Assembly: GCA_947579665.1 (NCBI GenBank)
Contig: OX388348.1
Coordinates: forward strand, 6,510,001 to 6,574,000
Reading direction: 5' to 3'
Length of the DNA stretch: 64,000 nucleotides
From: Sympetrum striolatum
Taxonomy: Eukaryota > Arthropoda > Insecta > Odonata > Libellulidae
In this document: in pieces, positions 36,001 to 49,300 of the stretch
Layout of the letters: the number at the start of each line of letters is the position of its first letter
Position numbering within the stretch: the stretch's first letter is position 1
Made by a program: the position numbers and the translations under genes
Notes under the pieces: generated by a model
Databases searched by the model: none
What the model was told of the DNA's origin: nothing
What the model saw: the letters and a program-made list of their open reading frames with translations, nothing else

Positions 36001-39000
36001 GGTGCAAAACTACGTGATTGTGAACCCACAAAATGTTCCCCTCTTTTTACTTTATCTCTATTCCTATCTCTAAAATCGTTTTCGTAAATTATTCAGTGAG
36101 TTTGGGTGAGACATAGGATGAGATTTGTCTCGCTCTTCAATTAAGTCGTTATTAAAATGAGCCAAAATAAATAATTAATATATTCCTATAAATATAGACA
36201 CAAGTATATTGTGCTTGGCGAATAGCAGATTACAACTTTGAAACTCGGAGACACCACCAGAAGAGATTTTCACTTAAATCTTATGCACCACCAGTTTAAT
36301 AGGATCTTAAAAGAATTTATCAATGCCATTATTTAGTGAAACATCTTAATTGCCATGCCAATACGCTTTCACAGAAATAGATAAATTCTATAAAAAACGA
36401 AACAACAAAGTAAGTAAACAGTTCTGGGATAAGGAAATGATTCACGACATTGTGTATTTAATGAAAACCAAATTATCCTTAAAATTGATTTGATTTCAAC
36501 CGGATAGTCTAACACGATGAATGCTTTATGAATCATTCAGTGTGATATACTTCCGTGTTTAAACGGCGAAATGAATCCCGGGGTAATTGGATCATTAAAA
36601 CAGCCGACCGTATATCTCTTCGACATTTTTCATAAGCAATACACTAAAGAAAGGCACCGAGCACATTCGTTCCCGTCAGCGTCGTTCTCACACCTTTCCA
36701 AGCGCCTCCTAATCCATAAAATGGGAATTCCGCCCTAATTAAACGCCTTCATTACGCTCCAAGATTAACGTCCTTTTCCTGGGAAATAACGGTCAGAAAC
36801 GGAAGAACTCTCTCGCACCGAAATTATTCTGAGGTCTTTTAAAAACGCGTTAAACAGCCGATTTTGCCGCTGGCACAATTGAATCGGGATCACAACTGAT
36901 CGATGGGATTAAAAGGGGCGTCGTCCGAGAGGCAGTGCGTAATAAGCCCTATTCCGAAAGGGTTTTGGGCTGACCATGGAGGCAATTCCGGAATTGTCGC
37001 TCGTCCGCCCCTTCTGAGGCCCTTTCGCATTAATGTCCCAGAAAGGATTCGTGCCAATTTATAATCCACGTGATCTCTCTTACTAGTACCACGTCTTACC
37101 TCTGGGTCTATTGCGAAGTACTGAAGCCTTATAAACTGTAATGTCGTGGCGTGTTCATCTAGCCCTGATACAGGCCAAGGTGTTCTGAGAGGTCATTCCA
37201 ACACTTCTAGAACGAAATACTGACGATCATACAATTCTCATTATCCCCATTGTTTTGAGCTAAATTAGTATCGGAACTTTTCTTTTTAGATTGAACAGTA
37301 AAATCCCATTCTGTGTCATTCATGTGCACTCCGATGAATTATTTTGCTTCCCAATGGTTTCTGTAGTTTTATGAGGAATTTCCGTAATTCTAGCAAATCG
37401 ATATAATATAATAGATTCGCGATCTTTACATAAAGATGCGTTTCCACAAATTTAAGAACTTAATAAATTGAGAAGTGCAAAAATATTAACGTCTAGTGCT
37501 AATATTGGCTGATATGCAGCTAATTTTAACAACAATAGTTTACCAGAACGTTAACTTTTACATCTTCCTTATTTAAAAAAATGAACGAAACTATTTACAG
37601 TGAGTAGATGTTTTCATCAGTCTAAAGATGTGAAATTTATTGATCTTTTATTTATTAATTCAACTGTTATGTCAAAAACCAGCCGTTAATATTGGACCTC
37701 CGAAACACTTCTACGAATCAAGCAATTGATAACATCTTGAAAAAAAGATTGAATCCAAACTTGCCTTATCTCAACTTTTCTCTTCATCTCTTGAAGTAAT
37801 CACTCCATACGCACATTTTGTTCTTCCTTTTGGCACGTAGCAGGGGGTGAATCCACAATGATTACATTTCCTTAATCGTTCATTTCCTCGTATCGCCCAC
37901 GAAAAAATGGATTCTTCATGCTGCAAAATCTAGACTCTATTTCCCTGTTTCCTCTTGCACTATTATAACGGCCTTTTCAACAGGGAGGACACATAATATC
38001 GGCTTCTCTTTCAATTTTTCTGTTTCTATAGAGCGAATTACGGCTTTGTTTTGCCTCTTTTCTTCTATATATTCCCATCCTGCACAAGTTGATTGCAGTA
38101 ATTAGTACTCATTTTTGCCTTTTCTAATATAAACTACTTTAAAAGTTTACTTCTTCTCAAATGATAATTTCCTTCCAACCGACCATTAATCTCTCTGGTT
38201 AATAATAAAAATTATAAAATATGTCTCGAAAGAATACTATTCATTTTATAAATCATTTACTTTGCTATTTTAAGTATATCATTTGACCAGTTTCGTCAAT
38301 TGAAAAAACATTCAAAGTAAGTATATTGAATGAATTTCGGATGATATTTCTATTTAATCGATTCGTAAAATTATATACCTCACGCAGATAATGCGAGAGA
38401 CCTACCACTATACATTTAATTTACAGGACAAACATTTCTCTCGTTAAGGTTTTGCAAACATTTTAATTAAGCCATTCTATCCTACTTATAGTTTTATTTT
38501 TATCGGTGGAATATTCTGTTGAATGAAAGGTAATGGCTCGTAAAGAGGCCGTATATATTTAAGGCTAGATGAAATTGATTCCTCAAGCGTTACCTCGTGG
38601 CATTAATGATTGTTTATTGAACCAATCAAATTAAAGTAGGAACTCATACGTGATAACTTTTAACAGGTCCAAAATTCATCATCGGAAATATTACTGGCTT
38701 TATTCTCTCTGGTGCTGTCTCATTCAAAACTATTCGAGAGCGATGCTATTTACCTCCATTTCATACATCCATGAATAGGCTTTCTGTGGCCTAGTTTTCA
38801 CATTTTAATAGCATACAGTAATTTTCAACATTGATCTAGATAATCAACCTTTTCAAATTAGGTGAGTGGGATAGAAACTTAAATTACTTACTTTTAATTC
38901 ATCTATTTCTATGCAGAGACAATGCAAAAAGCAGTTTATATTATTCTTGGTATTCTACCTATTTGTAAGAGTTGCTCTTAAGAGAGATTCTTTTCCTGAT

Positions 39001-39970
39001 TCGTTATTGATCAAAGAGTAGAGATCAACCTTATTGGCATGAAAAAGGTACGTAGGTGTTGTATCTTTTATTTGAAAATCCAGCATTCGAGGTTGACTTT
39101 CATATGATTTTCATCCATGAATTCAGATATCAAAACTGCGAGAGTTTCGTCAGCACTTTTGGCACATAAATTAGAGCTAAGAAAGCCCTGTGAGATGCAC
39201 TGCTGTCGGCTATTCAGCTCTTTGTATTGATGTATAATGATGATCCCATGCAGAAACTTCTATTCCGCGCAACTCCTCAAAGTTTCATAAATTCCACGGC
39301 TTTCCCTATGAAGAACCTCTTTCCATTATGTATCGCAAGGAGTTTGTTCTATTTTTCTTGATGTATCGGAAAATTCGTTCTTCCTCCGAGGCTTTCCTCC
39401 AACAGGTTGAATGTAATCGTGCGGAGGTCTTAAAGCAAAGGCCATCAACAAAAGAGTCCCTTGGGTGAAGCAGCACTCATCTTTCTTCCTTGCGGAACCC
39501 GGAAGTTTTAATATAGTTGCGACCCAAATAAAATGATTCACCGTGCACATCCTTCCAAGTTACGAAGAAATATGCCAAAGCGCTAAATTTCAATTTCACT
39601 GTGTATGATCTATTTAATAAAGGCCAAGATATAATTGATATTCTCGTGGACTGCATTGCCTTCTTTGAACTGAACTAAATTGCGAAAATAAAATATGTTT
39701 AGAGGAAAAAAATATTTATATATTTTTCCCCCAAAACGAGGCTTAGATTTCTAATATTACACATAGAGGTATTATGACCAATATTCATAATTATGTAATC
39801 GTGTATTAGTTATTAAAATCGCGAGTAGTACGGGGTAATATATGGGGCTACCATTCATTTATTTATTCATTACCTTTCAATAAATGTTTACAGCATTATA
39901 GACAATTGAAACTTGATCTTGAATAGTCGTTATACTGTTAAAGAAAACATGATTCCAATGATACTTAAAT
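30014..39970. other. Long stretch without recognisable genes
   Basis: No gene or transposon domain is visible. GC-richer patches at about 31200-31680, 33000-33560, 34900-35300 and 36540-37130 alternate with very AT-rich DNA. Their open frames (31354-31677 + against 31329-31613 -, 33345-33689 + against 33154-33381 -) mostly overlap opposite-strand frames, which argues for composition rather than coding. Patches like these could be conserved non-coding DNA, but sequence alone cannot show that. Confidence 0.45.
37826..37847 (-). repeat. Short match to retrotransposon C-terminal motif
   Basis: The + strand reads CCTTTTGGCACGTAGCAGGG, close to 15440-15460 and in part to 58752-58772. On the - strand it translates TPCYVPKGR, comparable with TPCHAPL at the end of the 58.7-kb RT. 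No further RT sequence is found beside it, so it would be a very short 3' scrap. Confidence 0.3.
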
Positions 39971-40300
39971 CACGGTTTCCCAAACTTTTTCTGTAACGGA
40001 ACACTTCGCAAACCTGGGAAGTTTAACGGAACACTAGGTTTATTTTTAGATTAGGTAATTCTACTTGAAAAATTTTAAAGATCATTTAATTAAAACAAAT
40101 TATTTATTTTGTAATTATGTTTAAATATAAAACTATAGCATTATAATATAAACATATTGATTTAAATTATTACGTGAAAAAGAAAGTAGAAGATCTTCAA
40201 ATGCATTGCAGTGTGTAACACCTTTCCAAATTGTCGCGGAACACCTATTCAGGTTCAGCGGAACACCGGTGTTCCGCGGAACATAGTTTGGGAAACCCTG
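39971..40300. mobile_element. hAT-like MITE, 330 bp
   Basis: The left end CACGGTTTCCCAAACTTTTT and the right end, read on the other strand as CAGGGTTTCCCAAACTATGT, form terminal inverted repeats. CAGxGGTTCCCAAAC-type ends are typical of Charlie/hAT elements. GGAACAC-containing blocks follow inside both ends, and a perfect 20-base palindrome GCGGAACACCGGTGTTCCGC lies at 40258-40277. The flanking 8-mers (ACTTAAAT, ACCATCAT) match at only four positions, so the target duplication is eroded or absent. There is no ORF. Confidence 0.75.
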
Positions 40301-43300
40301 ACCATCATATAAAGTAAATTTTAATTAATCTCATACTTTCAAATAAATAACGCAAATAATTATTATTTTAATAATATTTACCCTGAAATAATTATTTATT
40401 TTTAATTATGAAAATATCAAGTAATTTCTTCTAGCTACACTAGGAAAATATTTTTGTTTGCTATTGAGTCTGTTTTCAAGCGTAACTGTGTTAACAGTAT
40501 TTTGATCAGCGTTTTGAAAAACAAGGGAAAGTATGTAGGATATATACTTATAGTATTTTTGCTCGAGGCATGGTGAATGAAATTTCTTCTGAAGGTGAAT
40601 AGATTCTAATTTAATTACAAAGTATGAAAAACTTGTTAATATATTCATTTATACGTTATTAAATTTTTTTAACAAATTTATTTATTGCTCTTGTAAAAGT
40701 ATCGAGATGATACATGAAAAAGTAATTTTTATTATCCTTCATCATATAATTGGCAAAGGTGTTGAATTTACTCGATTAAATATTGTACGCAACAGTTCTT
40801 TCGTTTTGTATCTCGGAAATCGTACGAAATAAATATTCATGAAATTAGGTCCGCGATCACGGCAAAGATAAAATTCAAAATTTCAACGACCTTTTGCAAC
40901 ACGCAAATACGTGCAATAAAAGTGGGCTAATTTTTAGCTGAAAATTGAGACAGTTGCTTCATTTACATGAACATATTTCACTCGAAGCGTCACATTTTAT
41001 ATTCATGACAGTGTAATAACCTATTTAACTCCGCGTATAATGCTCCGGCGGAAGTAATTAGAACTTCGTGTGTTTCATTTACGAGTTGCCACACATGTTG
41101 TTGTTGTTGCTTTTAATAAGTATATCTTTTGAATGTTTGGCCAGTGAGCTTGCCAGCCACCGGTTTTAATGAATTTGGATTGCCTATTTTTTGTGGTGTA
41201 ACTTTCCACACGTGTAGTGCATACAGAGGCTACTTCCGTCCTGCGCATAGGAATTAAATCCCCTCCCGATCTTAAACAAAACCGCTGGTCCATGTTGCTG
41301 TAAGACCTCCGACCGCACATTAATGGGAGCGCCTTTTCGCCCTTTAATGCCTCCTTAAGCTATCGCATTGGGTCCACAAACCGATTTCAATTTCGACCAA
41401 CCCGCAAACGCCCCCTCATTATTAATAGTCACGCACCTTCAGAGGGCGATTGCGGCGCCGCCAGTGTTCACTTGTCGCAACGCAAATCGTATGAATGGCT
41501 CACGGTGCGTACATGCCGAAACAGGGCTACCAACTTAAACATTCACAATTGAAGTATATCAGTAACTGTGCTTTCTACACAGGTCACTTTCTTAGGTGAG
41601 AAACAAGAGGCTAAAGAGGAAGAATGCACTTTCGACATTATAAAATTGAGTAAACATTGAAAATGTATAGGAAAGAAGAAGTAAATGGTTTACTTGTGCG
41701 CATACACCATCATCTCCCACTTCACAACCATGTTCATTCATATGCAGGAATATGTGCTCTTGAATATTTACGACTCTCTTTCGTGTATTTCTTCACAACA
41801 TACTTGTGTGCATCTCCTGCCTTTGTTTTCTCCTCTCGCCTTCTTCGGGTTTCGCCCCAATTCCTTCATCTTGGCGTTTGACCCCTCATTTCATCTGCCG
41901 TCGCTTTATTAATTCAATCTGAACCCTCTCTTTTCCACCATCTCTGCAACTTCCGTGTTTGTTTTTTACAACCCGAATCAGTTTTTCAATTCTGCTCCCA
42001 CACCCCCGTCTCGAATGCATCCAATGTCCGCTCTTTTTTGAGTCCATACGGAAATATTTAACAGGTTTTCGCTGATTACATTTTCTACCTCTTCAGTTTT
42101 CTTCATTTTGCTTCTCTTGTTTCGAATATACTTTTTCATCTCCTCTCTTCAAGAGGAACTACTACCCAAATAGGGGAACAGATATCATAGTTTTTCTCCG
42201 TCACTGATTATCGTTTATTTAGCTTTCTTTTCTTCGGTAAATCAAATCATTCACGTAGTTTGGGCGAGTATTTTCATTTGAAACTTCTTTGGTCAATCAC
42301 TCTTTTTAATTACTACAATCTGTAAAACAAATTTCGTTATCTCAGAATTTTTTCCTAGTATTATTTCAGCATATCTTACTTTACCATCAATATATAGGAC
42401 ACCAGGGGTGTCATCATCTGTATGGGCAACTTACTACAGAGTCAGTTGTTTCTGCTTCTCAATCTACGTTTATTACTGAAATACCTTATGATAAATATCA
42501 CTTTTATTGGAAATGAATTGAAATATGTATATTAAAAGGTCAATATGAAACATTACGAAATCTATTTTTTCCCACTAACGAAACATTATCTTTAACTTGA
42601 AGAGAAATTTCTAGCAAATAAATAACCCAATGAAAGTGTAAAGAGATAAGAAAGGACAAGAATGTACTTATTTAAATAATCGCTGTTTTGTTGGCAAGAA
42701 ATATTATCATTTCATGATACTACTAGGTTTTAAAATTTTTCTTGTAAAAGCTCGCCATGATTCGACTTCTGAGCTTATTAATATATAGAAATTAGATAGG
42801 TGGACGCAATTTATGATAGAATGGTATTCTTAGATAAAATTTAACTTTTAAACTGCTTCATTAGTGGAAATATTAGTATGCACTAATTATTACTTCCGAC
42901 GTGCTATAGAAATTTCGCTGCAAACTTTTGAGTCTCGGTGAAAATACTCCCTTAATGAGAATGAATGAAAGAGAAAGCTGAAAGTATTATTCGTATGATA
43001 ATGACAAGGACCCTCTCGTTGGCATCGAGGGCCGCTTAAGTGGAGTTTGAGAACCTCTCAGGATGTCGGTTTGACACATCTGTTCGACAATCAACTTCCT
43101 GTAAGCTCCTCCAATATTTATCTTAAAGTATCCTTCATTTTATGGAAGCAATAAATTAGCTGTAGGTATCGTATCTAATTCTAGTTAATTAAGTGTGCAA
43201 TACGAAAATCAATCTCTTGCATATAGTAATTATTACTTTGTAACTTTCATGTTGATATTGTTTATTATTTTAGGTAAGCCTTGCAAGTAGCACTAAAATA

Positions 43301-46300
43301 ACAACAGAGAAGTAACAGGGCATCTATATTTTGCTGTAACAGAAGAGTTGAGGATATTTAAAGTAGATTCTTAAATATTTCATTTCCATGTCTTATAAAA
43401 CCTTATTATTATTGTTTGCTTCAATGCTGGCTCTATTGGGTCACTGCCGATAGAAATTGCGACGTGCGTTTCAGAGAAGTTGCCTAATAATTAATTCAGC
43501 AAGTATTGGGAACTGAATGTAAAGAATATATCTCTAATTGAAGTCATTTTTTCCATTTGAGAATTATTATTTGCCGATTTGATGGATCAGAGTTAATTTG
43601 AGTATAAACTGTGATGACCTGTATAAATGTAGTCTTCCTTTTTTTATATTCTCTTCTGACTAAAGCGAAATTATCAATTTCGAGAACATTTGAAAATGAA
43701 AATATTTTTCGATATGGAAGCAACGGAGTGAGACGTAATTTCAAGTATGAAATCCATGTGGAAAATCAACAAACCGATGTTTTAGTGCCATTTTTTTCTT
43801 TAGTCGTCCGGAGAGCAGAGATTTAGTCCATGTTACAGTTCATTGAATTAATGATTATATCAGCCATACCCGAATTTCATCCAAAATACGATGATTTCTT
43901 TTTGATGTTAAAATCATTCTACCCTGGATTTTGACCTCTTTTCCGTCTTTCGAACGGTTTATTAGAAATAGATTTTAAGTAAATCGGATATGAGAGCAAG
44001 TTATTACCGATGCCGCAAATATTTATTTTACAGCCATTCACTTTGAAATAAATATTAGGTTGTTCTTTTAATTCGGACTTTGTAAACACATCGATTATAA
44101 TAATAATTGATTTATTTTGCAATTGATGAAAATGCTACTTTAATTTTATAAATTCAAGCTGTTTCATTTTAATCTTAATAAAATAAAGAGATAATGGATC
44201 AACTTCATTATGGTTGCTTCATTCAAAATGAAATGAGGCGTTTAGGTTTTGAGCAACACGTTATTGAACAGCATTAATGTAGCACGGGATAGCACTTTTT
44301 GACACTCTGATTGCCATAACAAATGATACAAAAGAAGGTGAAATTAGGAAGGGTGATTATTCTTGCTTATGAAATTTTACTATTGAAAGATGAATGAAGA
44401 ATTTTAAAACAAAGAGTTTTAGGTAATAGAATGTGCCATTTGTTCTTATAGCTTAATACAAATAATTTAGATTGTTAAAATAAAATGTTATATCCATCAG
44501 ACAGAAGTGCCAATGATTCATGTGATTATACATTACCGCTTCAAATTATCAGAGAATATAGTTTTATAGATGTTCAAAATTCAGCTAAATATTTCTCTAC
44601 AAAACCATTCCATAGCAATCATTAAACATTTTCTCGAGCGGAAAATAGTTATTCTGACGCAAAAGAAATGCTCGGTTGCTTATAAATTCGTAATTTTGGA
44701 AATTGGTATCCATTTTCCTATTCTTTACCTTATGAACTCCTAAATCGCAATACGTATATATTAGCTATCATTACTCATAAACGTTTAAGTGAATCCGCTG
44801 ACGAATAGGTTTACATTACTATCGATGACGGTCAATTTAGAAATTGTGAGCAATTTCTGAATAAGTCCAAAAAATAGATAAGTATTACTCCAGCAAAGTA
44901 GTTAGTAGAAGATTATTCTAATAAATTGTTGTCCAGCCGTGTTGGCTGTAAGTGGGCTTAATAAATGACAGTTTTATCGTTTGTCTTCCGAGCTAACTAC
45001 TCATTCTGGTTTGGATTATGAGAATCTTGGGCTTGGATTAGAAAAGGTGGTAAGCCTGAGTTTCCTCCCAAGCCACGCCCCCTCACTCCCTTGTTTGGGG
45101 TAAAGCCATGATGAATGGCTCACAATAATGGAGCCTCATACGCGTAGAGGAGGAAACCCTTTTTCGGATCCCCGGACCGAAATAGCACCCCAATGATCGT
45201 GGAGGTGTTTGAAGCCGCGGGAAAGTGAATTTTTTGGGGGGAAATTAGCTTTGAGGAAGGAGAAGTTTTTTCTCCGTGCCTTTCTTTGATGAATTCAGGG
45301 GACAGGCACGTTATTTGCCAGATTTGCGAGAAGATTGTCTTGGGCTTTGAGAGGACATTCATGAATATTTCTGACTACAAAGTAAAAATCTACCGGTTTT
45401 AATTTCCTTTAACTTTCAAATAGGTTTCTTAATTTGAATTTAACCTTTGTTACCTTATCAAAACAGGTAGTCACTGTTACATAGGAGTTTTGGACTCTGA
45501 AGTTGTGCATAGAATCAATGAAACTGCTTTTTTCTTCATTTAAATTTTAAGTTATGATAGCATAAATTTAATTTTATAAAATTAAATATAAACAGCACAA
45601 ATTATGTGTATTTCAAGCTTTTTCATGTTTTAAACATGTTGCATTCCTTTTACCAAATGAATCTGTATGCATAATTAGTGTATAACGTGGTTAAATATGT
45701 TGTCCACTCAACTATCTAAAGAGATGGTGTAGAATTTTCAAAACGTACTAACTTTCAATAGAAGTAATCATTTATTCAAATTTCAACACCACCTAGTTAA
45801 TATTCATCTAAGAACAGGGTGGTAAACCTATAAATAGGGAGAGTAATACTAAAATAATAACTACTTAAACCAAGAGACAATATAAAAATGACGGAACGGA
45901 TGGTAAATAGTTGTAATTATTGTTCAGGAGCACTTAATGCAACATTGATGGAAAATTCTCTAGGGAAACTATTTTAGGATGAATTATGTTACGTTATTTA
46001 GACAAAATAATCGAAAACTCACCATAAGAGAAACAAAACATTTTCAGTTGTTAAACTTTGTGTTTTATCGTATGCAGCATGTATCGTTGTATCTCCATCG
46101 AAATCACATAAACCCACCCCACTATCGTCATGCTATTCCTTGTTAACTCCGCCGTGTAGTCTTCGTATCCTCCGACCAAGGATTTACCCCAAACATTAGC
46201 GTCGCAGGGTTTTCAAGGCTGCGGAATGTGAAGGTGGAAACAGGGCATTGTGTCTCCTACAAACCGATTTCTGTGGAGGGGATAAAGTACACGCTTCGAG

Positions 46301-49300
46301 AGACCGGCAAATGTTCGTGTAACTGCGTCGGATTCGGTGCCTTCCCAAAACCAGGGTTTTCCCCGACCCTTTCCGACGCCTACACCCTTCTCTCGCGTCG
46401 CAAACCCTTTTAACCCTTCACCTCCTCTCAATAACTCCTTCAGGATCGCCATTCCCCTTTTTAGAACTTCTTACGCTCCACGTGCCCTCGTTTATCTCCT
46501 TTTTTTTAAACACTACGCGCAGATTATGAATGGGATAAGCGAACGCACTAATTGGATAGATCCGAGTGCTTCTGTGTGTGAAGCATTTGTTTCTAATAAT
46601 TCAGAGCATTGAAAACGAGCGAGAACTGCAGAAGAGAGGTCGTTAGCGTGACATTTGAAGTATGATCAGATTGCTTTACGAATCGGTGAAGTTACTTATG
46701 ACGAACTCCAGTGAAATAAGCTGCGACGATTTCTCGCAGTATGACTGCAAACTTATTTAGCATTTTTGCAAAAGTTTTAAATCTTTAATTAAGCTGCTCC
46801 GAATTCCCATGGCATTTTCTTTAGTGAAATAAATCCATAGAAAAGTGCAGCCTTCGCTCACTGCGTTAATTGCATAAAACGAAACTTTCGTCGAAGTTAA
46901 AATATTTTTACAAATACCTGCGGAGTCTTATTTGCTAATCATGCTCTCGTTACGTATCCCTGGAGACGCATTTTTGTGATGGGAGGATGCATATCATCCA
47001 TCACTGTGCACGAATATTTAGAGATGTGCAATCTTTCCTTAAGTGCATTTAAAGATGTCTCACTAGACTTGATTACCCTTGTGAAGATTTTGTATTTATT
47101 CTGTATCTGCATTTCTCTTTATCTGCATTATATTTTGGACTCGTTTCGCTCTAAAAATTGCAAACAAGAAACACGTACATAATATTATACAAATTTAACA
47201 GTAACATTTTCCTGGATAATTCTTCTTTTCGAATATTTACCCAATAAAGGTTTTCAGTTCCTCGTTGTCCAATATAATGATTTACGGGTTCAATTAGAAG
47301 TATATTCCCAGCCTACATTTCTAGGATTCACCAACAGTAAGCTCACCAGAACAACTAATTTCAGACTAAGTTATTTAGAAAGGTTTCCTACCAATGAGTA
47401 AGCAGTTAATTCTAGCCGGTATAAAATTAACTGATAAATATCTTATGATAATTCGATATTTTAATGTCTCCGATTAAACATTCCGATAATGGTTCTATTT
47501 CCGAAGAAAATACTTATTGCATTCATGCTAAGGGATATAATAATAGCCTTCCGCTAAATTCAGTAAATACTTCAAATTATATTCGACAGAATCTCCTATC
47601 TAGACACCATTTGTACGGAGAAGTTAAATCTCGTGTGATTTTATGCGATCCGCTTAAAAAAACAGAATTCTGAATCCCCTATTGAACTCAATTCATTTGC
47701 GTTCGACGCTTAATTAGAGGGAAATTGAAAATATTTGATTCACAATTCAGATAAGCTGTAATCATTCTTTTTAATATGCAAATACTTGATGTTCGGAAAG
47801 GAAAATTCCCAGGAAGATCTATGGGAAGGAAAATCAGTTAAATTGTTAGTGCTCCAGAATCGTATCCTTTAACTACTGGGAAAGATACTTTTGCTGCAGT
47901 TGCTAATGTTTGCCTCTCATTAAATATCGACGTTCGATATTTATGAATTAAATTGTTCTTTGCTAAGGAACTTCTAATTGAATTGAAGAAGAAGTGGTTA
48001 GAGCAGCACATTGAATGTATGGACATCGAGGGATTGGAAACAGGGAAAAATGCTGTTTTGTTCTCATTATATTTTTATGTTTGCTTTCGAATGGTCCAGC
48101 TGAGGCAGAAAAAGCCTTTCTGCGAATTCTTTGTATTTCCTGCAATGGGATGGGTTTAATTCTTGCCCACTTACGTCGCTCCCCCGAAAGTGGTTTGTGT
48201 GTGGGTCTCTTTTCCGCTGGCGAAGCTCAAAAAAGAAAACCTCCCTTCCAATCCCTCCCGCACAATCCTAAATCGTGTTCTAGGAGAGAATTAAATAAAT
48301 CGGAAAAAATGCTAAAATCCTTTTATTGCATTAGGTGTAACATTCCCAAGGCTTGTCACATAAATGCGAGTGCGGAAAACGTGAGGAACGGAACTCGTTA
48401 TTCCTTTTTTTTGTTCTCCGCCCTCTTTGCCTTGGTTCGATTGGTTTTTCGGACTGAGGATAATTACCGGCGATTCCAGCTAAACGACCTGTACTAAGTG
48501 ACTTACGAACGAAGGAGAGAAATCAGGAGAATTATCTGAAAGGACTGAAGCGGCATTTAAAATAACGAACGGGATTTCATATTTTTCGGCCTAATTCATT
48601 CCTTTCCTCTAATTAATTCGGGAATTAGATTACTCAAATTGCTTCGTATGCAAAACAAGAATGTCAGGTGTGATTATTGGACAAAAACATTGTTTCAATT
48701 TCAATATTATTGTTAATATAAATAGTTTCTCTCCAATGAAATGTTAGTGTGAATTAAGATAAAGTTGCAATTCCAGAAAGAATAATGCATTCTTTGTTTC
48801 TCATTAAATACGTTAGTAGCCTTTATGTAAAAATTATATCACTCATTTGGAGCATTAAATTTGGTAGATTACTTAATTAAACGGTAGTATAAGTTAAGGG
48901 AAGTATATTTAGATGCAAGATAATTGTCCTTAGCTATCCGTTCTATATTTTATCTTAATAAAACTACTAAAAAAGAACTAAGTGTAACAACTAGTTACAT
49001 AATTTTAAAATCCGCCAAATCTTTAGTTATTTTAAGCATTTAGAATCTTTTGCGTGATAAATTTATCTAACCTCCATTTTAAATAGCACAAATAAACGTA
49101 TTCGGAAGATCCATTGGAAAAACATTCCTGTAGGGTTCTCGCTTTTGCTTCATCGATTTCCTTAGGGACCTGAATAATATATTTGGCAGATATTTTCCAT
49201 TTTGGTCGACATTTTTCCCGTGTCCACGGACGGTTAAAAATTAACGAATAATTAAGTATGAATTCAAATGATGAAATAATGATTCCATTTCAATTGAAAA

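Noticed and set aside
47265..47280. GGGTTCAATTAG, possible tRNA B box
   Set aside because: No A box and no cloverleaf; a chance match in AT-rich DNA.
48015..48497. 160-codon open frame on the + strand
   Set aside because: Competing frames are open on both strands, the residue mix is unfamiliar, and there is no splice or promoter context.
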